Assembly: GCA_021780905.1 (NCBI GenBank)
Contig: JAJXXW010000061.1
Span: 88,108-152,107 of the forward strand
DNA length: 64,000 nt
Direction of reading: 5' to 3'
From: a bacterium
GTDB lineage: Bacteria > Verrucomicrobiota > Verrucomicrobiia > Limisphaerales > UBA11358
Part shown: positions 17,221-25,735 of the stretch, one piece after another
How positions within the stretch are numbered: the first letter of the stretch is position 1
Layout of the letters: each line of letters starts with the position of its first letter
Notes under the pieces: model-generated
What the model was told of the DNA's origin: nothing
Databases searched by the model: none
What the model saw: only the letters and a program-made list of their open reading frames with translations
Made by a program: the position numbers and the translations under genes

Positions 17221-17580
17221 TTGGAGATGAATCCGCCTCCCGCCCTCCTCATCGAAGCCGAACTCCTCGTCATCGGCTACGGCAACCGCCTGCGCCGTGA
17301 TGACGGCGTTGGCCCGCGCGTGGCAGAGGCGATTGAGAACCTGCAACTGTCCGGCGTGCGCACAATCGTCTGCCCGCTGCTAACGCCGGAACTCGCCGAC
17401 CCGATTGCCCGCGCTGAAAAGGTGATCTTCGTGGACGCCGAAATTGTTCACGGTTCCGTGTTCAAGGTTCCGGGGCCGGTGGCCCCCGAACACATCCGCT
17501 GGCGCAAGCTGAAACCCGGTGCGACGTCGCAGGTCATGGCGCACGCCGCCGATCCGCGCACCATGCTGGCGCTTGAAGGT
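17221..17580 (+). pseudogene. Hydrogenase maturation protease, 3'-truncated
   Basis: The frame (TTG 17221 or ATG 17227) gives LLVIGYGNRLRRDDGVGPRV. This is the HyaD/HycI nickel-binding opening, which in intact enzymes trims the C-terminus of the hydrogenase large subunit. VIFVDAEIVHG and SQVMAHAADPRTMLALEG follow, matching the 'sHa.dPr.lLala' block about two-thirds into the family. At about 17578 homology stops. The remaining bases to the formal stop at 17688 are antisense to the hypB fragment that converges on it. The last quarter is lost. A deletion joining the 3' ends of two convergent genes explains the structure. Confidence 0.75.
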
Positions 17581-17817
17581 GGTTTTGCCCGAACCGGGCG
17601 AGGAAACGACATTGAGCACGAGCAGTTTTTTGGCGCGGAACAAGCGGCGGTTCCACTCGGCCAGCCCGTCGTTTTTTTCCAGCAATGAGCGGTTCACATC
17701 CACCGTCAGCGCCGCCGGCGCGCGGCTGTGACCGTGCTGGTCATGGGCGTGTTCGTGGATGTGACCGGCGACTTTGGGGTCGCCGCTGCTGTGGCTGCAT
17801 CCGCATTCCAGGCACAT
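17575..17817 (-). pseudogene. hypB: Hydrogenase nickel incorporation GTPase HypB, N-terminal fragment
   Basis: From the ATG at 17817 the minus strand gives MCLECGCSHSS, the CxxCGC metal-binding start, then a His-rich stretch (HIHEHAHDQHGH). AALTVDVNRSLLEKNDGLA and LLVLNVVSSPGSGKTT follow, with the P-loop. Immediately afterwards the sequence becomes antisense to the truncated maturation protease, so about 80 of roughly 220-280 residues survive. The P-loop is present, but the rest of the GTPase domain is gone. The fragment starts four bases after hypA stops, the usual hypAB arrangement. Confidence 0.8.
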
Positions 17818-17821
17818 AAAA

Positions 17822-18163
17822 TCAATGCAATTCCACCGAGGCGATTTCCAGTTCCCGTCCGCACCGCAACTCGCCGCTCAACTCGTGGCAGTGAGGACAT
17901 TCGTTGAAAAAGTCTGCACATTCAAATTCCCGCCGGCACGTTGCGCACCAGCAGGCGGCGGGGATCGTCTCAATTTCGAGCCGCGCCGCTGCCGCGCGCG
18001 TTCCTTGCCGGACCACGTCCCAGGCGAACGCCAGCGCGTCTGGCACCGCGCCGCTCAACGCGCCCACCCGCAACCGGACGACAGTGACGCGGGCGGCCCC
18101 GGCGGTTTGCGCCGATGCCACCGCCAACCGCACCGCCTCGGTCATGAGGCCGACTTCATGCAT
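17822..18163 (-). CDS. hypA: Hydrogenase/urease nickel incorporation protein HypA
   Basis: A 113-residue protein beginning MHEVGLMTEAVRLAV; the Met-His-Glu start is chosen because His2 binds nickel in this family. The C-terminal half has the zinc site, CWCATCRREFECADFFNECPHC in sequence order, with paired cysteines. HypA delivers nickel with HypB to the hydrogenase large subunit. This copy looks full length and intact. Its partner hypB just downstream is truncated and no hydrogenase structural gene is in the window, so whether it still works is doubtful. Confidence 0.85.
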   Translation of the reverse strand: MHEVGLMTEAVRLAVASAQTAGAARVTVVRLRVGALSGAVPDALAFAWDVVRQGTRAAAARLEIETIPAACWCATCRREFECADFFNECPHCHELSGELRCGRELEIASVELH

Positions 18164-18302
18164 AATGATCAACGGGACACGGGTTCAATTAGTTCACCTC
18201 CCGAAGTTCCCATATTTCCGATTCGCCGCCGCAACTTCTCTTGACAATTACTGGCCACAGATTGCCAATCTAGGATGAGCGGAATTATTCATCCGGGCGA
18301 GA

Positions 18303-20633
18303 ATGAATCTGATGAGAAAAAGCAGTGCCAGACCGGGTGCGGGCAAACGCCGATTGCGGCTGGCGGTGCGCGGTGCCGTGCAGGGCGTCGGCTTCCGGCC
18401 CTTCGTCTTCCGGCTGGCGAACGATCTTGGCCTGGCCGGCTGGGTGAACAATTCGCCGCAGGGTGTCAGCATCGAAGTCGAAGGGCGGCGCGACCGGCTG
18501 GAACATTTCCGGCGGCGGCTCGAATCCGAAAAACCGGCACTTTGTTTTCTGGCCGGCATGGAAAGTTCCTGGCTCGCCGCCGCCGGTTACGCGGAATTTG
18601 AAATCCGCGCGAGCGCGCAGGCCGGCGTCAAATCCGCGCTGGTGCTGCCCGACCTCGCGACTTGTCCCGATTGCCGGCGCGAAATCTTTGATGTGGCGAA
18701 CCGGCGCTTCCATTATCCGTTCACGAATTGCACGCACTGCGGTCCGCGTTTCAGCCTCATTGAGGCTTTGCCATACGATCGCGCGAACACCTCGATGCGC
18801 GGCTTCAAGATGTGCCCCGCCTGCCAGGCCGAATACGACAACCCGCGCGACCGGCGCTTTCACGCGCAGCCCAACGCCTGTCCCGTCTGCGGGCCACGGC
18901 TGGAATTGTGGACCGGCGCTGGTGCCGCCGTTTTTGGCGGCCACGACGCGATGCGGGCGGCGGCGCAGGCGATTCGCCGTGGCCAAATCGTCGCCGTGAA
19001 AGGCCTCGGCGGTTTTCATCTGATGGTGGATGCGCGGAATGAATCCGCCGTGCGTCGCCTGCGGGAACGGAAACAGCGGGAAGAAAAACCGTTGGCGTTA
19101 ATGGTTCCGTCACTTGCGGACACAAGGGCCATTTGCCAGCTGTCGCCGCTGGAAGAAGAGTTGTTGGTTTCGCCCGCCGCGCCGATCGTGTTGCTGGAAA
19201 AAATCGGAAATCGGAAGTCGGAAATCGCAAATCCCGTGGCCCCCGGCAATCCGAATCTTGGCGTGATGCTGCCGTCAAATCCGCTGCACCATTTGCTGAT
19301 GGCTGAATTAGATTTTCCGGTCGTGGCGACGAGCGGCAATTTGAGCGACGAGCCGATTTGCACCAACGAACACGAGGCGCTGGCACGGCTGCGCGGCATG
19401 GCGGATTGGTTGCTTGTCCACAACCGGCCCATCGTCCGGCCGGAGGATGATTCCATCGTGCGCGTGATGTTGGACCGGGAGATGATTTTGCGGCGCGCCC
19501 GCGGCTACGCTCCGTTGCCCGTCCAATTGCCATCCAAAGGCCAAAGGCCAAAAGCCAAAGCCATTCTCGCGATGGGGGCACAGCTCAAAAACTCGGTCGC
19601 TTTGGCCGCCGGTGAAAATGTTTTCATCAGCCAGCACTTGGGCGATCTGGAGACGGAACCGGCGCAGTCCGCCTTCCGCCGCACCTGCAAGGATCTGCCC
19701 GGACTTTACAGCGTCGAGCCGGAAATCATCGCTGCCGATTTGCATCCGGATTATCTCTCGACCCGGCATGCGCAACAAAGCGGGAAAAATATTTTCGGCG
19801 TTCAGCATCACGTCGCCCACGTCCTGTCTTGCATCGCGGAGAATGATCTCCGGTTGCCCGCGCTCGGTCTCGCGTGGGACGGCACCGGTTACGGAACCGA
19901 CGGCAGCGTCTGGGGCGGAGAATTTTTTCTCGTCACGGAAAGCGGCGTGGAACGCGTGGCCCATTTGCGTCCGTTTCGGCTGCCCGGCGGCGACAAGGCC
20001 GTGAAGCAGCCGCGCCGCGTGGCGCTGGCCATGCTGTATGAATTGTATGGCGAGGCGGCGTTTGAAATGGAGCATCTGCCGCCCATCCGCGTCATGCTGC
20101 CAGTGGAGCGGATCACTTTCAAGGGCATGCTGCAACGCCGGATCAATTCGCCGTCCACCTCCAGCGTTGGCCGTTTGTTTGACGCCGTCGCCTCGCTGAT
20201 CAACCTGCGCCAAAATCTGGCCTATGAAGGCCAGGCGGCAATGGAGTTGGAGTTCGCCCTCAACGGTTTCAGGGACGAAAAAGCCTATGCTTTGCCGCTG
20301 ATCCGGCACGCCGGGATGCTGATGCTGGACTGGCAGGAAATGATCCATCAAATCCTCGTGGACGGGAACGCCGGTGTGGCGGCGGCGGAAATTTCCGCCA
20401 AGTTTCACAACGCGCTGGCCGAAGCCGCCGTCGCCGTGGCCAAAAAAATCGGCCAGCCGCGGGTCGCGCTAAGCGGCGGTTGTTTCCAAAATCGTTATTT
20501 GACGGAGCGCCTGGTCACGCGGTTGCGCGCGGAAAAATTTGAACCGTTCTGGCATCGGCAAGTGCCGCCCAACGACGGCGGGATCGCGCTCGGCCAGATT
20601 TTTGCGGCGCGAAACCATTTAACCTTGAAATAA
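18303..20633 (+). CDS. hypF: Carbamoyltransferase HypF
   Basis: A 776-residue protein with all HypF modules. The acylphosphatase domain has VRGAVQGVGFRPFVFRLAND. Two zinc fingers follow (CPDCRREIFD with CTHCGPRF, and CPACQAEYDN with CPVCGP). Then come the YrdC-like ATP-binding domain (EKPLALMV) and the Kae1-like domain (QHHVAHVLSCIAEN; LSGGCFQNRYLTERL). It makes the carbamoyl-AMP used to build the cyanide ligands of NiFe hydrogenase. Two short low-complexity tracts are read in frame (NRKSEIAN near residue 303 and KGQRPKAK near 412). The gene is intact although the flanking hyp genes are broken. Confidence 0.95.
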   Translation: MNLMRKSSARPGAGKRRLRLAVRGAVQGVGFRPFVFRLANDLGLAGWVNNSPQGVSIEVEGRRDRLEHFRRRLESEKPALCFLAGMESSWLAAAGYAEFEIRASAQAGVKSALVLPDLATCPDCRREIFDVANRRFHYPFTNCTHCGPRFSLIEALPYDRANTSMRGFKMCPACQAEYDNPRDRRFHAQPNACPVCGPRLELWTGAGAAVFGGHDAMRAAAQAIRRGQIVAVKGLGGFHLMVDARNESAVRRLRERKQREEKPLALMVPSLADTRAICQLSPLEEELLVSPAAPIVLLEKIGNRKSEIANPVAPGNPNLGVMLPSNPLHHLLMAELDFPVVATSGNLSDEPICTNEHEALARLRGMADWLLVHNRPIVRPEDDSIVRVMLDREMILRRARGYAPLPVQLPSKGQRPKAKAILAMGAQLKNSVALAAGENVFISQHLGDLETEPAQSAFRRTCKDLPGLYSVEPEIIAADLHPDYLSTRHAQQSGKNIFGVQHHVAHVLSCIAENDLRLPALGLAWDGTGYGTDGSVWGGEFFLVTESGVERVAHLRPFRLPGGDKAVKQPRRVALAMLYELYGEAAFEMEHLPPIRVMLPVERITFKGMLQRRINSPSTSSVGRLFDAVASLINLRQNLAYEGQAAMELEFALNGFRDEKAYALPLIRHAGMLMLDWQEMIHQILVDGNAGVAAAEISAKFHNALAEAAVAVAKKIGQPRVALSGGCFQNRYLTERLVTRLRAEKFEPFWHRQVPPNDGGIALGQIFAARNHLTLK
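19200..19234. repeat. AAATCGGAAATC-type tract inside hypF
   Basis: Units AAATCGG, AAATCGG, AAGTCGG, AAATCGC, AAATC are read in frame as KIGNRKSEIAN in the YrdC-like domain, where homologues have a shorter loop. Confidence 0.5.
19532..19560. repeat. CCAAAGG-type tract inside hypF
   Basis: Repeats CCAAAGG, CCAAAGG, CCAAAAG, CCAAAG are read as SKGQRPKAKA in the linker between the YrdC-like and Kae1-like domains. Confidence 0.5.
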
Positions 20634-20636
20634 TTT

Positions 20637-20663
20637 ATGTGCCTCGCCATTCCCGGCAAAGTG
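20637..20663 (+). pseudogene. hypC: hypC remnant (first nine codons)
   Basis: ATG at 20637, three bases after the hypF stop, opens MCLAIPGKV, the invariant HypC start with the Cys2 ligand. From codon 10 the sequence is no longer HypC; the frame runs to a stop at 20747 without similarity. The rest of hypC, all of hypD and the first half of hypE are missing. Confidence 0.8.
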
Positions 20664-21167
20664 CGTGAGCATCAGCGGCGACGACCCGTTGACGCGGATG
20701 GGCATCATGGCCGTGCACGAAGGCCTGCAGTTCGAGACCACGATTGAAAGTGATTCCGCACCGGTGGTGGGGCCGGTGCTGGCCATGATCGCCGCCGGGA
20801 TTGAAATCCATTGCCTGCGCGATTTGACGCGCGGTGGCCTGGGGAACGTGTTGAACGAAATCGCCGAGGCCGCCGGCGTCAAAATCGCCGTGGAACAGCC
20901 AGCCATTCCCGTGCGTGAAGACGTCCACGCCGCCTGCGAGATGCTGGGGTTGGATCCGCTGCACGTCGCAAACGAAGGCCGGTTTGTGGCGTTCGTCGCA
21001 GCAAAAGATCAACCTCGCGCGCTGGCCATTCTGCGTTCACACGAAGTAACGGCGGGTTCGCGCTCATCGGCAAGGTCATTAAAAAATCCGCTCCGCTGGT
21101 CACCCTTCGCAGCCCGATTGGCACGCGCCGGATACGGGAGATGCCGAGGGCGGGACGGGCGCGATGA
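20664..21167 (+). pseudogene. hypE: hypE remnant (C-terminal half, frameshifted)
   Basis: From 20665 the frame reads MGIMAVHEGLQFETTIESDS, HCLRDLTRGGLGNVLNEIAE and CEMLGLDPLHVANEGRFVAF, which is the second half of HypE. HypE dehydrates the thiocarboxamide on its C-terminal Cys to thiocyanate. Near 21050 the reading frame changes: the conserved continuation (ALIGKVIKKSAPLVTLRSPI) is in the next frame and ends at 21167. The C-terminus there (EMPRAGRAR) lacks the essential P-R-I-C ending. So this fragment has lost its N-terminal ATP-binding half, carries a frameshift and lacks the catalytic Cys. Confidence 0.8.
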
Positions 21168-21285
21168 TAAATTTCGGGCGCGTGGAAGCACATCCTGGTT
21201 CATTATGCCGGCGAGACGGTTTTGAGTCATTGAAAACTGCGCTTGCATTCGGGACCGGCTTGTGAAAAATTTCACGAACCATTTT

Positions 21286-22374
21286 ATGGCACACGTCAAA
21301 CTGCACATTCCGGGACCGGTCGAAGTCAGCGAAAAAACCTTCCAGGCGTTTTGCTCGCCGATGATTGGTCATCGCGGCCAGGGGTTCAAAGACCTTTACG
21401 CGAAAATCCAGCCGCAGCTCCAGCAACTGCTTTACACCCGTCAGCTCGTTTATCTTTCCACCTCGTCCGCTTGGGGCGTGATGGAAGGTGCCGTGCGCAA
21501 TCTGGTCCAAAAAAAAGTCCTGAACTGCATGTGCGGCGCGTTCTCCGACAAGTGGTTCGACGTGTCGAAGAAATGCGGCAAGCAGGCCGAGGCGCTGCAA
21601 GTGGATTGGGGTTCCCCGATCCGCGCCGAGGCGGTGGATAAAAAACTCGCGACCGGTGAATTTGACGCGCTGACGCTGATTCACAATGAAACCTCCACCG
21701 GCGTGATGTCGCCGCTCGCGGAAATCGCCGCGCTCAAGAAAAAATATCCCGACGTGATGTTCATCGTGGACGCCGTCAGCTCGCTGACCGCGCTGCCGAT
21801 CAAGTTCGACGAACTGGGCATTGACGTGCTGCTCGCCGGCACGCAGAAGGCCTTTGCGCTGCCGCCGGGACTCGCGGTGTTCGCCGCATCGCCCGCCGCG
21901 CTCGCCAAGGCGGCCACGGCCAAGGATCGCGGTTATTACTTTGACTTCGTGGAGTTCCAGAAAAACGCCGAGCAAAGCATGACGCCGAGCACGCCCAGCA
22001 TCGGCCACGTCTATGCGCTGTCGTCCAAGCTGGACGATTTCTTCGCGGAGGGTTTGGAAAACCGTTTTGCCCGCCATAAAAAAACCAATCAGCTCACGCG
22101 CGACTGGGCGGCCAAGCATGGATTTCTTTTATTCCCCGAAAAAGGCTACGAATCCGTCACACTCACCTGCGTCAGCAACGGCGCGCGGCCCGGCGGACGC
22201 ACGGTGGACGTGGCCAAACTGCAAAAGCTCGTCAAGGACCAGGGCTTCCTGATTGACGGCGGCTACGGCAAGATCAAGGGCACCACGTTCCGCCTCTCCA
22301 ACATGGGCGACGAGACCGAAGCCACGATGAACCAGCTTTACGCCGCGCTCGACCAGGCGATGGCGCAGCTTTAA
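21286..22374 (+). CDS. Class V aminotransferase (alanine-glyoxylate/serine-pyruvate type)
   Basis: A 362-residue pyridoxal-phosphate enzyme. The start MAHVKLHIPGPVEVSEKTFQ at 21286 matches the family opening better than the GTG eight codons upstream. Conserved parts are PMIGHRGQGF, HNETSTGVMSPL, FIVDAVSSLTALPI (with the cofactor-binding Asp) and LLAGTQKAFALPPG, where the Lys forms the Schiff base. The C-terminal domain ends FRLSNMGDETEATMNQL. Related enzymes work in photorespiratory-type glyoxylate, serine or phosphonate metabolism. The exact substrate is not clear and no pathway neighbour helps. Confidence 0.88.
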   Translation: MAHVKLHIPGPVEVSEKTFQAFCSPMIGHRGQGFKDLYAKIQPQLQQLLYTRQLVYLSTSSAWGVMEGAVRNLVQKKVLNCMCGAFSDKWFDVSKKCGKQAEALQVDWGSPIRAEAVDKKLATGEFDALTLIHNETSTGVMSPLAEIAALKKKYPDVMFIVDAVSSLTALPIKFDELGIDVLLAGTQKAFALPPGLAVFAASPAALAKAATAKDRGYYFDFVEFQKNAEQSMTPSTPSIGHVYALSSKLDDFFAEGLENRFARHKKTNQLTRDWAAKHGFLLFPEKGYESVTLTCVSNGARPGGRTVDVAKLQKLVKDQGFLIDGGYGKIKGTTFRLSNMGDETEATMNQLYAALDQAMAQL

Positions 22375-22404
22375 GCCCGGCGGACAGCCACCATTCGAAT
22401 CACC

Positions 22405-22440
22405 GACCGGCGATTGCACCAGCGGTCGCCGATTTTTTTC
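22405..22440 (+). terminator. Probable intrinsic terminator after the aminotransferase
   Basis: Self-complementary CGGCGA and TCGCCG with an alternative GACCG/CGGTC pairing, followed by ATTTTTTTC. It lies about 30 bases after the stop. Confidence 0.6.
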
Positions 22441-22627
22441 GTGGGTTGCGTGGGTTAATCAATTCCGCAACGACGCCGTTGGTGCCAGAGGTGGCTGCGA
22501 CGCCGCTTTACTTTTCAACTGTCTGATTCCGGCTAAGAGTCCGCTGGCTGCAAATCCGCGAATGATCGTCAGCGCCAGTCTCAAAATTTTATTGCGATTT
22601 TGAGTCTTAGCATTCACTCTCGACTTC

Positions 22628-25600
22628 ATGTGTTCAGGAAATAAACACTTGGCGGCGATCTGGGGCGTCACCGCATTTTTCCTGATTCAAATCGTTCATC
22701 CACTTCATGCCGAAAGCCTGCCGCCCGCCGTCACGGCATTTTCCAACTGGGCGGAGCGCTACACGGCGGAAACGAATCGGCTGGCCCGCCAGGCCTTGGT
22801 GGCCGAAGGCGTCACCGCCGCCCGCCAGCGCCACGCTTGGTTGAAAACCGTGATGTCGTCCGATCCGCGCACGGCCCTCGCGCTGAGTCGCTCGGTGACC
22901 AACGCGGCTGCTTTGCCTCCGGAAATCCGCCGCGAGTTGGAAACTTCTTTCGCCACCAACGGCGATTTCATCGTGCAAGGCGCTTTGGCCGCCAGGGGCG
23001 GGCCGCAGGTGGAACCGCTGCGCCGCTTTGTGCGGCTCGGCACGCAGACTTATCGTGCGCATGTCTACGGCCAGCGCCTTGGCGGCGTGAGCCAATACAA
23101 TGTGCCGTTGAGTGGCTTCACGCTGGACAACGCCGCCGTTCTGGCGGAACCGGCGGCAACCTCCCAGACCCCGCAAGCGAATCCGCCCAGTGCGTGGACG
23201 ACGGGCGGAAAGAATGTTTTGATCATCCGCGTTGATTTTTCCGACCTCACCGGCGCGCCCGAAGGCTACACTGCTGCCACGGTTCAGAACATCGCCGATT
23301 CCCAAATCGCGCCGTATTACAGCAAGAGTTCTTACGGCCTCACTTCGATGACGAACACCGTGACCACGCAGGTTTATCGCCTGCCGCAAACGGCGGCTTA
23401 TTATGCCGTCAATGGCGTGAATGACACCTTGCATGCGGACGCCGAAAACGCCGCCGCCGCCGATTACACGATTGCCAATTACGACCGCATCATCGTGTTC
23501 TTTTCCAGCCTGGGCAGCATCGCCAATTCCCAGATCACTTACGGGGGCCTGGCCAACATCAGCGGCAAACAGGTCTGGTGCAATGGCGAATTTGATTTCC
23601 GGGTCATCGCCCATGAGCTGGGGCATACCTATGGCCTTTATCACGGCAACCTGTGGCAGGTGAGCGATGGCAATCCCATCAGCCCGTCCGGCGTGGACAC
23701 TGAATACGGCGACGACTTTGACACGATGGGTGCCAACTATGCGAACAATCTCGGAACCGATTTTTGTCCCTGGTTCAAAAACATACTGGGCTGGGTTTCC
23801 GATTCACAGGTTGAAACCGTCACCACCAGCGGCACCTATCGCATCTATGCCTTTGACCAAAACAATTACACCTCCGCGCCCGGCGAGATGCTCGCGCTCA
23901 AAGTCGTCAAGGACAGCACCTACAACTATTGGGTCTCCTGCCGCACGGATTTCACCACCAACTACTCCATGACCAACGGCGTCTATGTGCAATGGGGCTA
24001 CAACTACACGCGCCAAAGCGATTTGCTGGACATGAACACACCCGGCGTCAGCGACCAGGACGCGGGACTTTACGTCGGCGGAATTTTTACCGACGTTGCG
24101 GCTGCCAGCGGCCTGGGTGTGACTATTTATCCGGTGGCCCGGGGCGGCACACCGCCTAACGAATATCGGGATGTTCAGATTACCTTTGGCACTGCACCGC
24201 CCATTGCGCCAACCTTCACGCTTTCCCCCGGCAACCCGTCCGGCATTCTGGGGCAGACGGTAAACTTCGACGCCACCGCGAGCGGCAACCCCGCGCCGAC
24301 GTATCAATGGCAGCGTCAGGCTGCCGGCAGCACGAATTGGACTCCTGTATTCAACAACAGCACCTTTGCCGGCGCCACCACTACCAATCTTGCCACGACC
24401 CTCACCGCGTTGAGCCTTTCCGGCGACCATTACCGCTGCGTGGCCTCAAACAGCCAGGGATCGGCCACGAGCAGTCCGCCAGCATTGTTGACCGTCAAAG
24501 CCGCGCTGGTCATTTCCACTTTGGCCGGACAGGTGGGAAACATTGGCAGCGGCAACGGCACCGGCACCAACGCCACCTTTGCCTACCCTTGGGGAATTGC
24601 GTGTGACCCGGCGGGCAACGTTTATGTGGCTGAATACTGGGACGGCACAATTCGGAAAATCACCCCTGCGGGCACCGTAAATAATTTTGTTCCCGCCTAC
24701 TCCTTCTATAGTCCCAAGGGTCTCGCCATTGATGCCGGCACGAATTTGTATGTCTGTGATTCTGGAAATAATCAGATCGATCGTATCAGCCCAGGCGGCG
24801 CAATAACCATGCTTGCCGGCTCCGGTGCCGCGGGCTGGGCGGATGGCACCAACACCACCGCCGTGTTCTCCGCACCTTGGGGGATTGCTGTGGACAACCT
24901 CACAAACATTTTCGTGTCGGATTACAATAGTAACGTCATCCGCAAACTCACTCTCATCGGATCTACCGCCAACTGGACCGTTACTACCATCGCCGGGCTG
25001 CCCGGCCAATCGGGCAGCAGCGACGGCACCAACAGCCAAGCTCGATTCTTTCAACCGACTGGCATGACCTGCGATCCAGCAGGTAATGTTTATGTGGCGG
25101 ATTCCGCCAATTATACCGTGCGCAAACTCGCCAAGGATTCCACCGGGACCAACTGGATTGTGACCACCATTGCCGGACAAGCCAACCTTTATGGCCGCAA
25201 CGATGGCCAAGGCACCAATGCCCTGTTCAGCCAGACCTACGCCTTGGCCTCCGATTCGGTCGGCAACATTTATGTCACAGACGCCGGCAATGGATTGATC
25301 CGCATCATCTCCACCAATGGCGCTGTCACCACCCTCGCCGGCAGCAGCGGTTCTGCCGACGGATTCTACACCGCCGCCGGCTTTAATTTCCCCTACGGCA
25401 TAGCGCTTGATAACTTTGGAAATATCTACATCGCCGACACCTTCAATTACACCATCCGCGTCGGTCACGTTGCGCAGGTCACTGTCCCGTCCCTGACCAT
25501 CACCAGCACCGGCCAAAACCGGATTTTGAACTGGCTGGTGCCTACCAGCCCTTATCGCTTGCTCGCCACCACCAATCTCATCACCGCTAACTGGATTGCG

Positions 25601-25693
25601 GTCACGAACAGCCCATTGACCGTCGCCAATCATAACCAGGTGACGAACACGACCGGCAGCAGCACGATGTTTTATCGCCTGATCAATCCCTGA
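22628..25693 (+). CDS. Secreted M6/M11-like metalloprotease with Ig-like and NHL-repeat domains
   Basis: A 1021-residue exported protein. Residues 1-28 form a signal peptide ending HPLHA. The protease domain covers about residues 190-430, with LIIRVDFSDLTGAPEGYTAA and the zinc site HELGHTYGLYH (329-339), which has the spacing H-E-x-x-H-x5-H. An Ig-like domain follows (PTYQWQRQAAGS...LSLSGDHYRCVASNSQG, near 545-625). Then come at least five NHL-type propeller repeats, each with a 'GIAxDxxGNIYVADxxNxxIR' core (for example GIACDPAGNVYVAEY and GIALDNFGNIYIADTFNYTI), and a short Ser/Thr/Asn-rich tail. No sorting motif is seen at the C-terminus. It probably degrades extracellular or envelope protein. 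Confidence 0.8.
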   Translation: MCSGNKHLAAIWGVTAFFLIQIVHPLHAESLPPAVTAFSNWAERYTAETNRLARQALVAEGVTAARQRHAWLKTVMSSDPRTALALSRSVTNAAALPPEIRRELETSFATNGDFIVQGALAARGGPQVEPLRRFVRLGTQTYRAHVYGQRLGGVSQYNVPLSGFTLDNAAVLAEPAATSQTPQANPPSAWTTGGKNVLIIRVDFSDLTGAPEGYTAATVQNIADSQIAPYYSKSSYGLTSMTNTVTTQVYRLPQTAAYYAVNGVNDTLHADAENAAAADYTIANYDRIIVFFSSLGSIANSQITYGGLANISGKQVWCNGEFDFRVIAHELGHTYGLYHGNLWQVSDGNPISPSGVDTEYGDDFDTMGANYANNLGTDFCPWFKNILGWVSDSQVETVTTSGTYRIYAFDQNNYTSAPGEMLALKVVKDSTYNYWVSCRTDFTTNYSMTNGVYVQWGYNYTRQSDLLDMNTPGVSDQDAGLYVGGIFTDVAAASGLGVTIYPVARGGTPPNEYRDVQITFGTAPPIAPTFTLSPGNPSGILGQTVNFDATASGNPAPTYQWQRQAAGSTNWTPVFNNSTFAGATTTNLATTLTALSLSGDHYRCVASNSQGSATSSPPALLTVKAALVISTLAGQVGNIGSGNGTGTNATFAYPWGIACDPAGNVYVAEYWDGTIRKITPAGTVNNFVPAYSFYSPKGLAIDAGTNLYVCDSGNNQIDRISPGGAITMLAGSGAAGWADGTNTTAVFSAPWGIAVDNLTNIFVSDYNSNVIRKLTLIGSTANWTVTTIAGLPGQSGSSDGTNSQARFFQPTGMTCDPAGNVYVADSANYTVRKLAKDSTGTNWIVTTIAGQANLYGRNDGQGTNALFSQTYALASDSVGNIYVTDAGNGLIRIISTNGAVTTLAGSSGSADGFYTAAGFNFPYGIALDNFGNIYIADTFNYTIRVGHVAQVTVPSLTITSTGQNRILNWLVPTSPYRLLATTNLITANWIAVTNSPLTVANHNQVTNTTGSSTMFYRLINP

Positions 25694-25735
25694 GAAAATT
25701 GTTTGAACACACTTGATCACGATAATCCACCGAAA

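Noticed and set aside
17380..17574. Extension of the hypB frame beyond its P-loop
   Set aside because: This part is the antisense strand of the truncated maturation protease. It has no GTPase motifs, so it was left out of the hypB fragment.
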